A stretch of 64,000 nt of DNA. It comes from Microbacterium sp. RURRCA19A. GTDB lineage: Bacteria > Actinomycetota > Actinomycetes > Actinomycetales > Microbacteriaceae. The notes under the pieces are model-generated. The model saw only the letters and a program-made list of their open reading frames with translations, made no database searches and was not told the origin of the DNA. Where the stretch lies: assembly GCF_900156455.1 (NCBI RefSeq), contig NZ_FTNQ01000001.1, positions 1,240,001 to 1,304,000 on the forward strand, in the 5' to 3' direction. Below are positions 7,907-16,232 of this stretch, piece after piece. How positions within the stretch are numbered: position 1 is the first letter of the stretch; each line of letters opens with the position of its first letter. The position numbers and the translations under genes were made by a program.

Positions 7907-9922
7907 ATGCACGAACACGCCCACGCCCACCAGGCGATGGAGAACCTCGACCTCGAGCCCGCGACGGGCGCGCAGCCGGCGACGCATCCCCTCGACCCGC
8001 TGAGCGCGGAGGAGATCGAGCGCACGCGCGCCATCCTCGTCGCCGCGGGTCTCCTCGGCGAGACCGTACGGGTGCCGATGCTGCTCCCCGCCGAACCCGA
8101 CAAGCGGGCCGTGGCCGCGTGGCATCCGGGCGACCCCCTCGACCGGCGCGCGGACGTCACCCTTCTCGACACCGCGACCGGGGAGGTGACGGAGGCGATC
8201 GTCGCGATCACCGCGGGCGAGGTGGCGAGCAGCCGCCGGTACGCCGCCGACACCGCCCCGTACGGTCAGCCCCAGTACCTGTTCGAAGAATACGAACGCG
8301 CCGCCGACCTGGTGAAGGCCTCACCCGAGTGGCGCGCCGCGATGGAGCGTCGGGGCCTGGCCGACCGCATCGACCTCGCGTTCTGCTCCCCCCTCGCCCC
8401 CGGCTTCGTTGGGCGCGAGAACGAGGTCGGGCGCCGCGTCATCCGCTCGCTCACCTTCCTCCGCGACAGCGAGGACGACATCGCCTGGGCCCACCCCGTC
8501 GAGGGACTCATCGTGCACATCGACCTCACCGCGAACAGCGTGATCGGCATCGAAGACATGGGTGACGTGCCTGTGCCGGCCGGCAGCGGGCGCTACGACC
8601 CCGAAGCCATCGGGCCCGCCCGCACGACGCTGAAGCCGATCGAGATCACGCAACCCGAGGGGCCGAGCTTCCGCGTGACGGGATCGCACGTGCAGTGGGA
8701 GAACTGGACGCTGCGCGTCGACTTCAACGCCCGCGAGGGACTCGTGCTGCACGACGTGCGCTTCGACGACCGACCGGTGCTCTCTCGCGCGAGCGTGCCC
8801 GAGATGGTCGTGCCCTACGGCGACACCAGCAACACGCGGTTCTGGATCAGCTACTTCGACGCGGGCGAGTACCTGCTCGGCAAGAACGCCAACCACCTCG
8901 AACTCGGATGCGACTGCCTCGGCGTCATCCACTACTTCGACGGCCACGTCGCCGACGATCGCGGGCACGCGATGCGGATCCCGAACGCGGTCTGCATGCA
9001 CGAGGAGGACTACGGCGTGCTGTGGAAGCACACCGAACCCGGCCCGGTCGGCTCGCACGTACGCCGCTCGCGCCGCCTGGTCGTGTCGTACTTCGCCACG
9101 ATCGGCAACTACGACTACGGCTTCTTCTGGTACTTCTACCTCGACGGCTCGATCCAGGTCGAGGCGAAGGCCACCGGCATCGTGTTCGTGGGCGGCGGCG
9201 AGCCCGGCTCGACGCACCGGCACGCGCCCGAGATCGCGCCCGGCGTGTTCGCGCCCGTGCACCAGCACCTGTTCTCGGCGCGACTCGACATGGCGGTCGA
9301 CGGCGATGAGAACCGGTTGTTCGAGGTGGATGCCGTGCGCATCCCGATGGGGCCCGAGAACCCCTTCGGAAACGCCTTCACGTGGTCGCACACCCCGCTG
9401 CGCACCGAGCAGGAGGCACAGCGCGAGGCCGACACCTCGGTCGCCCGCGTCTGGGAGGTGCAGTCCACCACCCGCAGGAACCACGTCGGAAAGCCCACGG
9501 CCTACCACCTGATCCCCGAGCCGACGGCGCTGCTCATCGCCGACCCGGCATCGACGGTCGCCGCGCGCGCGGCTTTCGCGACCAAGCACCTGTGGGGCAC
9601 CGCCTACGACCCTGAGGAGCGCTGGCCCGCCGGCCGCTACCCCAACGCCCACGCCGGGGGCGCGGGACTCCCCGCGTACACCGCCGACGACCGCTCGATC
9701 GACGGCACCGACCTCGTGCTCTGGCACACGTTCGGCCTGACCCATGTGCCGCGGCCCGAGGACTGGCCGATCATGCCGGTCGACTACGCCGGTTTCTGGC
9801 TCAAGCCCTACGGCTTCCTCGACCGCAACCCCGCGCTCGACCTGCCCGAGTCCTCGCAGGCGCACGCGGCGGGCGGCGACGGGTGTTGCGGCAGCGGCGC
9901 GGCCTGCCACTGCGGACACTGA
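7907..9922 (+). CDS. Copper-containing primary-amine oxidase (topaquinone enzyme)
   Basis: 671 residues, usual for the family. It converts primary amines, O2 and water to aldehyde, ammonia and H2O2. Seen: the catalytic base Asp near residue 318 in YFDAGEYLLG; the quinone precursor Tyr402 in NYDY; two copper histidines in HQH near residue 447; and the third in LWHTFGLTH. The start was chosen because GGTGGAGGAG precedes the ATG at 7907; a longer frame from 7763 would overlap tetR. No signal peptide is seen, so it is probably cytoplasmic. Unusual: a His-rich start (HEHAHAHQ) and a Cys/His-rich end (CCGSGAACHCGH), perhaps for copper handling. Two regulators, SDRs, a permease and a MoaF-like gene follow, a setting typical of tyramine or phenylethylamine use. 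Confidence 0.92.
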   Translation: MHEHAHAHQAMENLDLEPATGAQPATHPLDPLSAEEIERTRAILVAAGLLGETVRVPMLLPAEPDKRAVAAWHPGDPLDRRADVTLLDTATGEVTEAIVAITAGEVASSRRYAADTAPYGQPQYLFEEYERAADLVKASPEWRAAMERRGLADRIDLAFCSPLAPGFVGRENEVGRRVIRSLTFLRDSEDDIAWAHPVEGLIVHIDLTANSVIGIEDMGDVPVPAGSGRYDPEAIGPARTTLKPIEITQPEGPSFRVTGSHVQWENWTLRVDFNAREGLVLHDVRFDDRPVLSRASVPEMVVPYGDTSNTRFWISYFDAGEYLLGKNANHLELGCDCLGVIHYFDGHVADDRGHAMRIPNAVCMHEEDYGVLWKHTEPGPVGSHVRRSRRLVVSYFATIGNYDYGFFWYFYLDGSIQVEAKATGIVFVGGGEPGSTHRHAPEIAPGVFAPVHQHLFSARLDMAVDGDENRLFEVDAVRIPMGPENPFGNAFTWSHTPLRTEQEAQREADTSVARVWEVQSTTRRNHVGKPTAYHLIPEPTALLIADPASTVAARAAFATKHLWGTAYDPEERWPAGRYPNAHAGGAGLPAYTADDRSIDGTDLVLWHTFGLTHVPRPEDWPIMPVDYAGFWLKPYGFLDRNPALDLPESSQAHAAGGDGCCGSGAACHCGH

Positions 9923-9942
9923 GCGGCGGACTGCCTCAGCGA

Positions 9943-10011
9943 TTCGCGCAACCTCAGCCGGATGACCCGGGGATGCCACGGAGGATGCGCGAACCGTTGA
10001 GGTTGCGCGAA
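9943..10011. repeat. Intergenic inverted repeat
   Basis: A perfect 14-bp inverted repeat, TTCGCGCAACCTCA with TGAGGTTGCGCGAA, is separated by 41 bases. It lies 20 bases after the amine oxidase stop. It could end transcription, but the long loop and wide arms look more like a dispersed palindromic repeat. No second copy is seen here. Confidence 0.7.
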
Positions 10012-10109
10012 GCGCGCAGCGGCGCTGATCGCCCCGTCTGTCGCGGCGGATAGGGTGAGCCGGTCGGGCCGATCCCCGCGGCATCCGACCACGACCAGGG
10101 AGGAAGCCC

Positions 10110-10703
10110 GTGCCCCGACTCGTCGACCACGAGGCCCGCCGACACGAGATCGTGCTGGCGACGTGGCGCCTGATCGCCGAACGCGGCATCGAGGCCACGA
10201 CCATGCGCGAGCTCGCGCGCGAACTGGGCCTGGCGAACGGCAGCGTCACGCACTACTTCCCCGACAAGAGCGCGATCCTCACCGCCGCGTTCGCGCACGT
10301 GTTCGCCGCGACCAATGCGCGGGTAGCCGCCCACCGCGCCCGGACCGGGTCGACCGGGCTCACGGCCCTCCGTGCCTTCCTGCTCGAGACCGCGCCCCTC
10401 GACGAGGAGCGCGCGCTCGAGGCGCGCATCGTCATCGCCTTCCTCGAATACGCCGCCGCGGATCCTGCGCTGGCCGAGATGTATCGCGGCCTCATGCGCG
10501 AGTGGCAGCAGGCGTTCGCCGAGATGGTCGCCGAGGCCCGGGAGCAGGGCGAGGTGCGCGACGGCCTCGACGTGCAGGCGGTGAGCGATGCGATCCTGCA
10601 CGCGATCAACGGCATGCAGTCCAACGGCATCCTGCTGCCCGAGACGGCCCGGGACCAGCGCATGCGCGCCACCGTCGACGCACTCGTCGACATGCTGCGC
10701 TGA
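10110..10703 (+). CDS. TetR-family regulator
   Basis: 197 residues with a GTG start after GGGAGGAAG. Helix-turn-helix at about residues 28-55 (TMRELARELGLANGSVTHYF). The C-terminal domain resembles the BetI-like TetR group. It lies between the amine oxidase and the araC-type gene on the same strand. A TAGGGT -10 box at 10051 suggests its own promoter. Its target is probably the amine module, but no operator is obvious. Confidence 0.82.
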   Translation: MPRLVDHEARRHEIVLATWRLIAERGIEATTMRELARELGLANGSVTHYFPDKSAILTAAFAHVFAATNARVAAHRARTGSTGLTALRAFLLETAPLDEERALEARIVIAFLEYAAADPALAEMYRGLMREWQQAFAEMVAEAREQGEVRDGLDVQAVSDAILHAINGMQSNGILLPETARDQRMRATVDALVDMLR

Positions 10704-10818
10704 GAGACCTCTCGCGGCATCCGATACATCGGGGTAATATTCGGGAAACTTTGGCTCTACAAGCGTCGGATAAAAAGGACGTCGGAGCCGGATGCCGAGG
10801 GAAACGAGGAGGTCTCCC

Positions 10819-11775
10819 ATGTCGATCGTCACGAACCGGCCAGGATCCGGTGTCACCGCCGTCCACGCCGCCGACCTGGCCGCCTTCCGCGCCGCCGTCG
10901 ACGACAGCTTCGTGCCGCTGCACGTGAGCGCCGCCGACCCCGACCGCTTCCGCGGCAGCATCCGTGCCGCCTCGGCCGACGGCATCCACGTCAGCTCCGT
11001 CGCCGCATCGCCGCACGTCGTCGAGCGCACGCCCGACCTCATCGCCCGCGCCGACGGACCCGCCGTGAAGATGAGCCTCATGCTCGCCGGGACGGGCCTG
11101 CTCATCCAAGACGGACGGGAAGCTCTGCTGCGGCCCGGCGACTTCGCCGTGTACGACACGTCACGGCCCTACACCCTGTGTTTCAGCGGTGACTTCCGCA
11201 CCATCGTCACGATGTTCGCCCCTCACGCGCTGCCCCTCCCCTCGTCGGCACTGGCCCAGCTCACGGCCGTGCGCGTGGCGGGCGACGGCGGCCTCGGCGG
11301 TGTGGTCGCCCCGTTCCTCGCCCAACTGGGCACGCACCTCGACCAGGTCGCGAGCCCGTCGGGATCGCGCCTCGTGCACACGGCCCTCGATCTGCTGACC
11401 ACCGTGTACGCCCACGAGCTCGGCCACGACGACGCGGCGACCGACCCGCACGCGGCCACCCGTCGCCGGGTCGAGGAGTACATCGACAGCCACCTGCACG
11501 CTGTCGAACTCTCCCCCGGCTCGATCGCCGCGGCGCACTACATCTCGACCCGGCACCTGCACACGCTCTTCCAGGGACAGGGCACCACGGTCGCCGCGCT
11601 CATCCGGTCGCGGCGGCTCGAACGCTGCCGGCGCGACCTCACCGACCCGCTGCTCGCCGACCAGTCGGTCTCGGCGATCGGAGCGCGGTGGGGATTCCCG
11701 GATGCCGCGCACTTCAGCCGCACCTTCAAGACGGCGTTCGGCTTCTCCCCGAGCGAGTGCCGCGCGGGGCGCTGA
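10819..11775 (+). CDS. AraC-family activator, FeaR-like architecture
   Basis: 318 residues from the ATG at 10819, which has GGAGG at ideal spacing; an ATG at 10792 is rejected because that site would lie inside the gene. The N-terminal cupin-like domain (about 20-190) is of the AraC_binding_2 kind and is followed by the double helix-turn-helix (about 220-315, ending FGFSPSECRAGR). E. coli FeaR has this layout and activates the tynA amine oxidase and feaB aldehyde dehydrogenase. By analogy this protein may activate the amine oxidase upstream. That role rests on context, not on a seen operator. Confidence 0.8.
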   Translation: MSIVTNRPGSGVTAVHAADLAAFRAAVDDSFVPLHVSAADPDRFRGSIRAASADGIHVSSVAASPHVVERTPDLIARADGPAVKMSLMLAGTGLLIQDGREALLRPGDFAVYDTSRPYTLCFSGDFRTIVTMFAPHALPLPSSALAQLTAVRVAGDGGLGGVVAPFLAQLGTHLDQVASPSGSRLVHTALDLLTTVYAHELGHDDAATDPHAATRRRVEEYIDSHLHAVELSPGSIAAAHYISTRHLHTLFQGQGTTVAALIRSRRLERCRRDLTDPLLADQSVSAIGARWGFPDAAHFSRTFKTAFGFSPSECRAGR

Positions 11776-11804
11776 CGCCGGCCGGTGCGCGGCCGAGCCC
11801 CCGC

Positions 11805-11874
11805 GTCCCACTTCTGACGGACGATGTCCCAGGAAAGGTCGGCTGCGAAGCCTCCCACCCGCCGAAAGTGGGAC
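11805..11874. repeat. GTCCCA-type palindromic repeat, copy 1
   Basis: GTCCCACTTCTGACGG (11805-11820) is inverted against CCGCCGAAAGTGGGAC (11859-11874) with three mismatches; a further ATGTCCCA lies inside. A related element, including the near-identical right-hand word CCGCCAAAAGTGGGAC, lies at 27473-27544. The place is the 148-bp gap between converging araC and SDR genes. Confidence 0.7.
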
Positions 11875-11923
11875 ATGGTCCGGCGCGGCATGGCGCACAG
11901 CAGCGCAGGCCGAGCCCCCGCCC

Positions 11924-12727
11924 TCACATCCCGACGTGGTCGAACGCGATCGTCGGAACGTCGACGATGTGCGCCCCGCCGTCGGCGACGATCGTCGCCC
12001 CGGTGATGTACGACGACTCGTCGGAGGCCAAGAACCGCACGATCGCGGCGATCTCCTCCGGCTGCGCGGGACGGGCGAGCGGCACGTCGCGGGTCACGCG
12101 CGCGTAGGCCGCCGCACGGTCGGGCACTCCCGCCGCCGTCGCGTAGGCGTCCATCTCCGCGTCCGCCATCGGGGTCGCCACCCAGCCGGGGCACACCGTG
12201 TTCACGCGCACGCCGTGCCGGCCGTAGTCGCGGGCGAGCGAACGGGTGAGCCCGATCAGCGCGTGCTTGCCGACCGTGTAGCCCGCGACCGAAGGCCCCG
12301 CCGCGAGGCCCGCGATCGACGACATCACGACCACCCGTCCCCGCGCGGCGATCAGGGCCGGAAGCGCCGCGCGCACCACGACGAACGCCGTGGTGACGTT
12401 GGCGCGCAGCGCGCTCTCCCATGCGGCGTCGTCGGTGTCGGCGACCGTGGCGAAGCCGTGGCCGCCGGCGTTGGCGACGACGACGTCGAGGTGTCCGTGG
12501 AGTTCGAGCACGCGACCCACCAGCGCCGCGACCTCGCCCGCATCGGCGGCATCCGCGGCGATCGCCGTGCCCCCGACGGCGGCCGCGACCCGTTCGAGCG
12601 GCTCGCGCCGGCGCCCCGTCACCACCACGTGCGCACCCTCGCGGGCGACACGCCGCGCGACCGCCTCACCGATACCCGTGCCCCCGCCGGTGATCAGCAC
12701 CACTTGACCGTTCAGGTCGGCATCCAT
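11924..12727 (-). CDS. Short-chain dehydrogenase/reductase (SDR)
   Basis: 267 residues from the ATG at 12727 preceded by GGAGG; an ATG at 12775 that overlaps the upstream stop as ATGA is possible but lacks a ribosome site. Classical SDR: cofactor motif GGGTGIG at 14-20, NAG at 86-88, and catalytic Ser136, Tyr150 and Lys154. The Arg pair at 39-40 (TGRRR) suggests NADP(H). It follows a second SDR on the same strand. In an amine-catabolic setting such enzymes may oxidise or reduce alcohol or hydroxy-acid intermediates. The substrate is unknown. Confidence 0.84.
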   Translation of the reverse strand: MDADLNGQVVLITGGGTGIGEAVARRVAREGAHVVVTGRRREPLERVAAAVGGTAIAADAADAGEVAALVGRVLELHGHLDVVVANAGGHGFATVADTDDAAWESALRANVTTAFVVVRAALPALIAARGRVVVMSSIAGLAAGPSVAGYTVGKHALIGLTRSLARDYGRHGVRVNTVCPGWVATPMADAEMDAYATAAGVPDRAAAYARVTRDVPLARPAQPEEIAAIVRFLASDESSYITGATIVADGGAHIVDVPTIAFDHVGM

Positions 12728-12771
12728 CCGTTCCTCCTTCCGCCCGGGCTTCCGCCGGGCAGCGTCCGCGC

Positions 12772-13503
12772 TCATGCGGGGAAGCCCGACCGCGCGCTCA
12801 CACCGAAATCCGACATCCACGTCGCCGCCGACACCGGGCGGAGCCGCGGCGAGGCCAGCAGCACGATCTGATCGGCCACTTCGCCCGCCGTCTGCACCGG
12901 ATACCCGGCGCTGCCGAAACCGTCGGGCAGCTCGAGATCCCCGCGACTCATCGGGGTGTCCACGATCGACGGGCACACCGCGTTGACCCGGATGCCGTCG
13001 GCCGCCATCTCCACGGACGCCGCCCGCGCGAACTGCAGCAGCGCCGCCTTCGACGCGCCGTACGGCAGCATGCCGGGGGTCGCGACGAGGGCCGAGTCGC
13101 TCGCCACCACGACGACCGACGCGGCGTCCGACGCCCGGAGCCAGGGCAGAGCCGCGCGGAGCACCAGGAAGGCGCCCGTGACGTTGACGGCGAACACGCG
13201 CTCCCAGTCGGCGAGCGCGGTGTGCTCCAGCGGTGTGCCGACCGGCCCCGAGATCCCGGCCGCCAGGATCAGCACATCGAGCCCGCCCAGCGTCCGCGCG
13301 CACTCCTCGACGGCGGCGGTCGCGGCGTCCGGATCGGTGAGATCGGCGACGGATGCCGTGGCGGCGACGTCCCGCACACGCGGATCGCGGTCGACCGCCG
13401 CGACCCGCACCCCCTCCGCGCTCAGGGCGTGCACCGCCGCGCGGCCGATTCCGCCGGCCGCGCCCGTGACGAGGGCTCGATGAGAGGTCAGTCGGAGGTC
13501 CAT
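12772..13503 (-). CDS. Short-chain dehydrogenase/reductase (SDR)
   Basis: 243 residues from the ATG at 13503 (weak AGGAT site). Cofactor motif GAAGGIG at 14-20, AAG at 81-83 in place of the usual NAG, catalytic Ser135 or Ser137, Tyr148 and Lys152. Asp38 after the second strand (VDRD) favours NAD(H). First gene of a two-SDR operon, divergent from the amino acid permease. It differs clearly from its neighbour, so they are probably two steps rather than a recent duplication. Confidence 0.82.
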   Translation of the reverse strand: MDLRLTSHRALVTGAAGGIGRAAVHALSAEGVRVAAVDRDPRVRDVAATASVADLTDPDAATAAVEECARTLGGLDVLILAAGISGPVGTPLEHTALADWERVFAVNVTGAFLVLRAALPWLRASDAASVVVVASDSALVATPGMLPYGASKAALLQFARAASVEMAADGIRVNAVCPSIVDTPMSRGDLELPDGFGSAGYPVQTAGEVADQIVLLASPRLRPVSAATWMSDFGVSARSGFPA

Positions 13504-13660
13504 GCGCTCATCCTGATCCCGGGCCGAGCGCTCGGCATCCGTCCCTGCACGCACGCAACAGGCCACCTCGCCCGCGGTCAAGTCCACCGACGACGATCGG
13601 AGCAAGATCGCTGCAACGGGCCGACGCGCCCGCTCGGAACCCGAACCCGAAGGACATGCC

Positions 13661-15142
13661 ATGACCGACTCGACCTCCGCCGGCTCCTCGACCGCGTTGC
13701 AGCGCGGCGCTCTGGGCGTGGCGGGAATAGTATTCCTCGTGCTCGCCGCCGTCGCGCCCCTCACCGGCATCGTCGTGGTCGCCTCGCTCGCGATCGCGCT
13801 CGGCAACGGGGGTGGCACGCCCGCGTCGTTCCTGATCATCGCGGTGATCCTGCTGCTGTTCGCCGTCGGCTACGCGCAGATGTCCAAGCAGCTGGTAAAT
13901 GCGGGCGGGTTCTACGCGTTCGTCGTCAAGGGGCTCGGACGCACGGGCGGGCTCATCGCGGGACTCATCGCGACCCTCGGCTACAACTTCTTCGTCGTCG
14001 GCACGATCGGGACCAGCGGCTTCTTCATGCAGTCGATCATCGCCGGGCTCACCGGCTTCGACATGCACTGGTACCTGTGGGGGCTGCTGTCGATCATCGT
14101 GTGCTTCGTGATGGCCCGCACCGGCGTCGACTTCTCGTCGAAGGTGCTCGGCGTCGCCCTGGTGCTCGAGGTGCTCATGCTCGTCGTCTTCGACATCTCC
14201 GTGCTCGTGCAGACCGGCTACGACCTCGGCGCCTTCTCCCCCGAGGCGGTGTTCTCCGGCTCGCTGCCGATCGGTCTGCTGCTCGCGGCGACCGGTTTCC
14301 TCGGGTTCGAAGCGACCGCGCTCTTCGGCGAAGAGGCCCGCAACCCGCTGAAGACCATCCCCCGTGCCACCTACACCGCGATCATCGCGATCGGTGTGAT
14401 CCTCGGCGTGACGACGTGGGCCGTGGTCAGCGCGACCGGAGTCGCCCAGGCCCAGGGCACGGCGCAGGAGCACCTCGCCACCGGCGACCTCATCTTCAGC
14501 CTCGCCGCGACCTACCTCGGCCCGCAGCTGACGGTCGTCATGGAGCTTCTGCTGCTGGTCAGCCTGTTCGCCGCGATGCTCGCCTTCCACAACTCCGCGA
14601 CGCGCTATCTCTACGCCCTCGGCCGCGCCCGCGTGCTGCCCTTCGCCCTCGCCCGCACCCGCGCCTCGGGCGCTCCGCAGGTCGCCGGGATCGTGCAGGC
14701 CGCCTTCGCCGCGATCGTCGCCGGACTCTTCGCCCTCGCCGGACTCGACCCGATCCTGAACCTGGTACCCGCGATGCTCGGTTTCGGCACCCTCGCCGTC
14801 ATCGTGCTGCAGGCGCTGGCGGCCCTGTCGATCGTGGTGTTCTTCCGCCGCCGCGGCGACCGCCGCTGGTGGAGCACGCTGATCGCCCCCGGCGTCGGCT
14901 TCCTCGCCCTGGCCGTGATCGTGGTGCTCGCGGTGGCGAACTTCGACGTCGTCGCCGGCTCCAGCGAGCCCGCGATCCGCGCGATGCCGCTGCTGCTGGT
15001 GGCCGCCGTGATCGGCGGCATCGTCTACGGAGCCGTGCTGCGCCGCCGCCGGCCCGCCGTGTACGCCGCCCTCAGCGACGACCTCGAAGCGTTCAACGTC
15101 GCCTCGGCGGAGAAGGGCAAGGACCCTGTGCCGGGACTCTGA
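13661..15142 (+). CDS. APC-superfamily amino acid/amine permease
   Basis: 493 residues with about twelve membrane helices. The first helix has the family signature GALGVAGIVFLVLAAVAPLT and the unwound region GIVVVASLAIALGNGGG. It is a proton- or sodium-coupled importer for amino acids or amines. It stands between the SDR pair and the MoaF-like gene, close to the amine oxidase, which suggests it imports the amine substrate. It is divergent from the SDR operon (157-bp gap) with no clear operator. Confidence 0.85.
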   Translation: MTDSTSAGSSTALQRGALGVAGIVFLVLAAVAPLTGIVVVASLAIALGNGGGTPASFLIIAVILLLFAVGYAQMSKQLVNAGGFYAFVVKGLGRTGGLIAGLIATLGYNFFVVGTIGTSGFFMQSIIAGLTGFDMHWYLWGLLSIIVCFVMARTGVDFSSKVLGVALVLEVLMLVVFDISVLVQTGYDLGAFSPEAVFSGSLPIGLLLAATGFLGFEATALFGEEARNPLKTIPRATYTAIIAIGVILGVTTWAVVSATGVAQAQGTAQEHLATGDLIFSLAATYLGPQLTVVMELLLLVSLFAAMLAFHNSATRYLYALGRARVLPFALARTRASGAPQVAGIVQAAFAAIVAGLFALAGLDPILNLVPAMLGFGTLAVIVLQALAALSIVVFFRRRGDRRWWSTLIAPGVGFLALAVIVVLAVANFDVVAGSSEPAIRAMPLLLVAAVIGGIVYGAVLRRRRPAVYAALSDDLEAFNVASAEKGKDPVPGL

Positions 15143-15146
15143 CCCC

Positions 15147-15191
15147 GGATGCCACGGCCTGCGACGGACCGCGTCGGGGGCCGTGGCATCC
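15147..15191 (+). terminator. Hairpin after the permease gene
   Basis: GGATGCCACGGCC (15147-15159) pairs perfectly with 15179-15191. It begins five bases after the permease stop and ends 32 bases before the MoaF-like start, so read-through may be partial. Confidence 0.65.
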
Positions 15192-15223
15192 CTCCCCCGC
15201 TCCCCAGAGAAAGTGATCGCACG

Positions 15224-16039
15224 ATGACCGACACCCTCAACCTGTCCGACACCCGCACCTGGCTGCCGCTCGACGGGCTCGCGCCCGGCTTCGACGCCGC
15301 CAAAGCCGACCCGAGCCACGACCTCGCCGGTCACCGCTTCACCACCGTCGATGAGACCGGCGAACGCGCCGTCTACGCCTTCGACACGGATGCCGTCGCC
15401 TGGGCGCGCGGAGCCGAGACCGGCCGCGACGATGTCGAGGTCATCGCGGTCGACGAGGGGCTGTATTACGCCCAGTTCACCCCCGCGGAGCACCCCGAGG
15501 AGGCGGTAACCCTGATCCTGGACCTGCGCAGCGGCTACGCCCTCACGGTGCGGAGCCTGCTCGGCACCGCCACCCCGGGACGCACCGCCGTGCAGATGAG
15601 CTTCCACCCCGCGCGCATCACCGAACTCGAGGCGAGCGGCGAGGCGCCGGCACCCACGGAGGAGCTGATCGGCCGGCGTGTGCTGTGGGTGTACTCGGGC
15701 ATCCACGCCTACGAGCACGTCTACCTCTCGCCGCACTGGTACACCTGGCAGTGCCTCGCCGGCCCCGAGCAGGGGCTCGCCGACACCGACGAGAACACCG
15801 TGTGGCGGGTGCGGCCGGGCATCTACGTGTTCACGTGGCGCGAGAAGGTCATCCCGTGCGGCTCGGTGACGATCGCCGACCACCGCGATCAGAAGGCGCT
15901 GCGCGCGCACGGCGTTCTGTTCGGCGCCGACGAGTCGGGCGCGGGCGCCACCCACTTCACGTTCGGAGCGCACGGTCGACTGCTGTCGAACACCGTGCAC
16001 CCGGCCGAGTACGACCCGGCGCGGCCGCTGCAGCGCTGA
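15224..16039 (+). CDS. MoaF-like protein (monoamine-regulon family)
   Basis: 271 residues. It resembles the two-part MoaF family: an N-terminal half (about 1-120) and a C-terminal half (about 125-265) containing RRVLWVYSGIHAYEHVYLS and a WYTWQCLAGPEQGLADTD segment. In enteric bacteria moaF belongs to the monoamine regulon with the copper amine oxidase. The same linkage is seen here, 5 kb from an amine oxidase and just after an amine-type permease. These proteins are lipocalin-like in prediction and have no proven reaction. The start follows GAGAAAGTGATCGCACG, a weak site. Confidence 0.75.
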   Translation: MTDTLNLSDTRTWLPLDGLAPGFDAAKADPSHDLAGHRFTTVDETGERAVYAFDTDAVAWARGAETGRDDVEVIAVDEGLYYAQFTPAEHPEEAVTLILDLRSGYALTVRSLLGTATPGRTAVQMSFHPARITELEASGEAPAPTEELIGRRVLWVYSGIHAYEHVYLSPHWYTWQCLAGPEQGLADTDENTVWRVRPGIYVFTWREKVIPCGSVTIADHRDQKALRAHGVLFGADESGAGATHFTFGAHGRLLSNTVHPAEYDPARPLQR

Positions 16040-16051
16040 GCCGGGTGTCGC

Positions 16052-16086
16052 CGAGAGCCGCGTCCATCGTCGGGACGCGGCTCTCG
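16052..16086 (+). terminator. Terminator of the MoaF-like gene
   Basis: A perfect 14-bp stem (CGAGAGCCGCGTCC with 16073-16086) and a 7-base loop, starting 13 bases after the stop. Confidence 0.75.
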
Positions 16087-16180
16087 TGCGTTTCCCCGCC
16101 GCGTGGGTGCCGCCTCGGGAGGCGGAGACCTCGGCTGAGCGGCCCGGGGCGTGCGACGCGCGGGAAGCCGAACGCCGGAC

Positions 16181-16225
16181 GCGCAGAAAGCCGCCGACCC
16201 CGCGGGGACCGGCGGCTTTCTGCGC
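16181..16225 (-). terminator. Terminator of the aldehyde dehydrogenase gene
   Basis: A perfect 16-bp stem (GCGCAGAAAGCCGCCG with 16210-16225), eight bases beyond the aldehyde dehydrogenase stop on the minus strand. Confidence 0.78.
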
Positions 16226-16232
16226 GGGAGAC

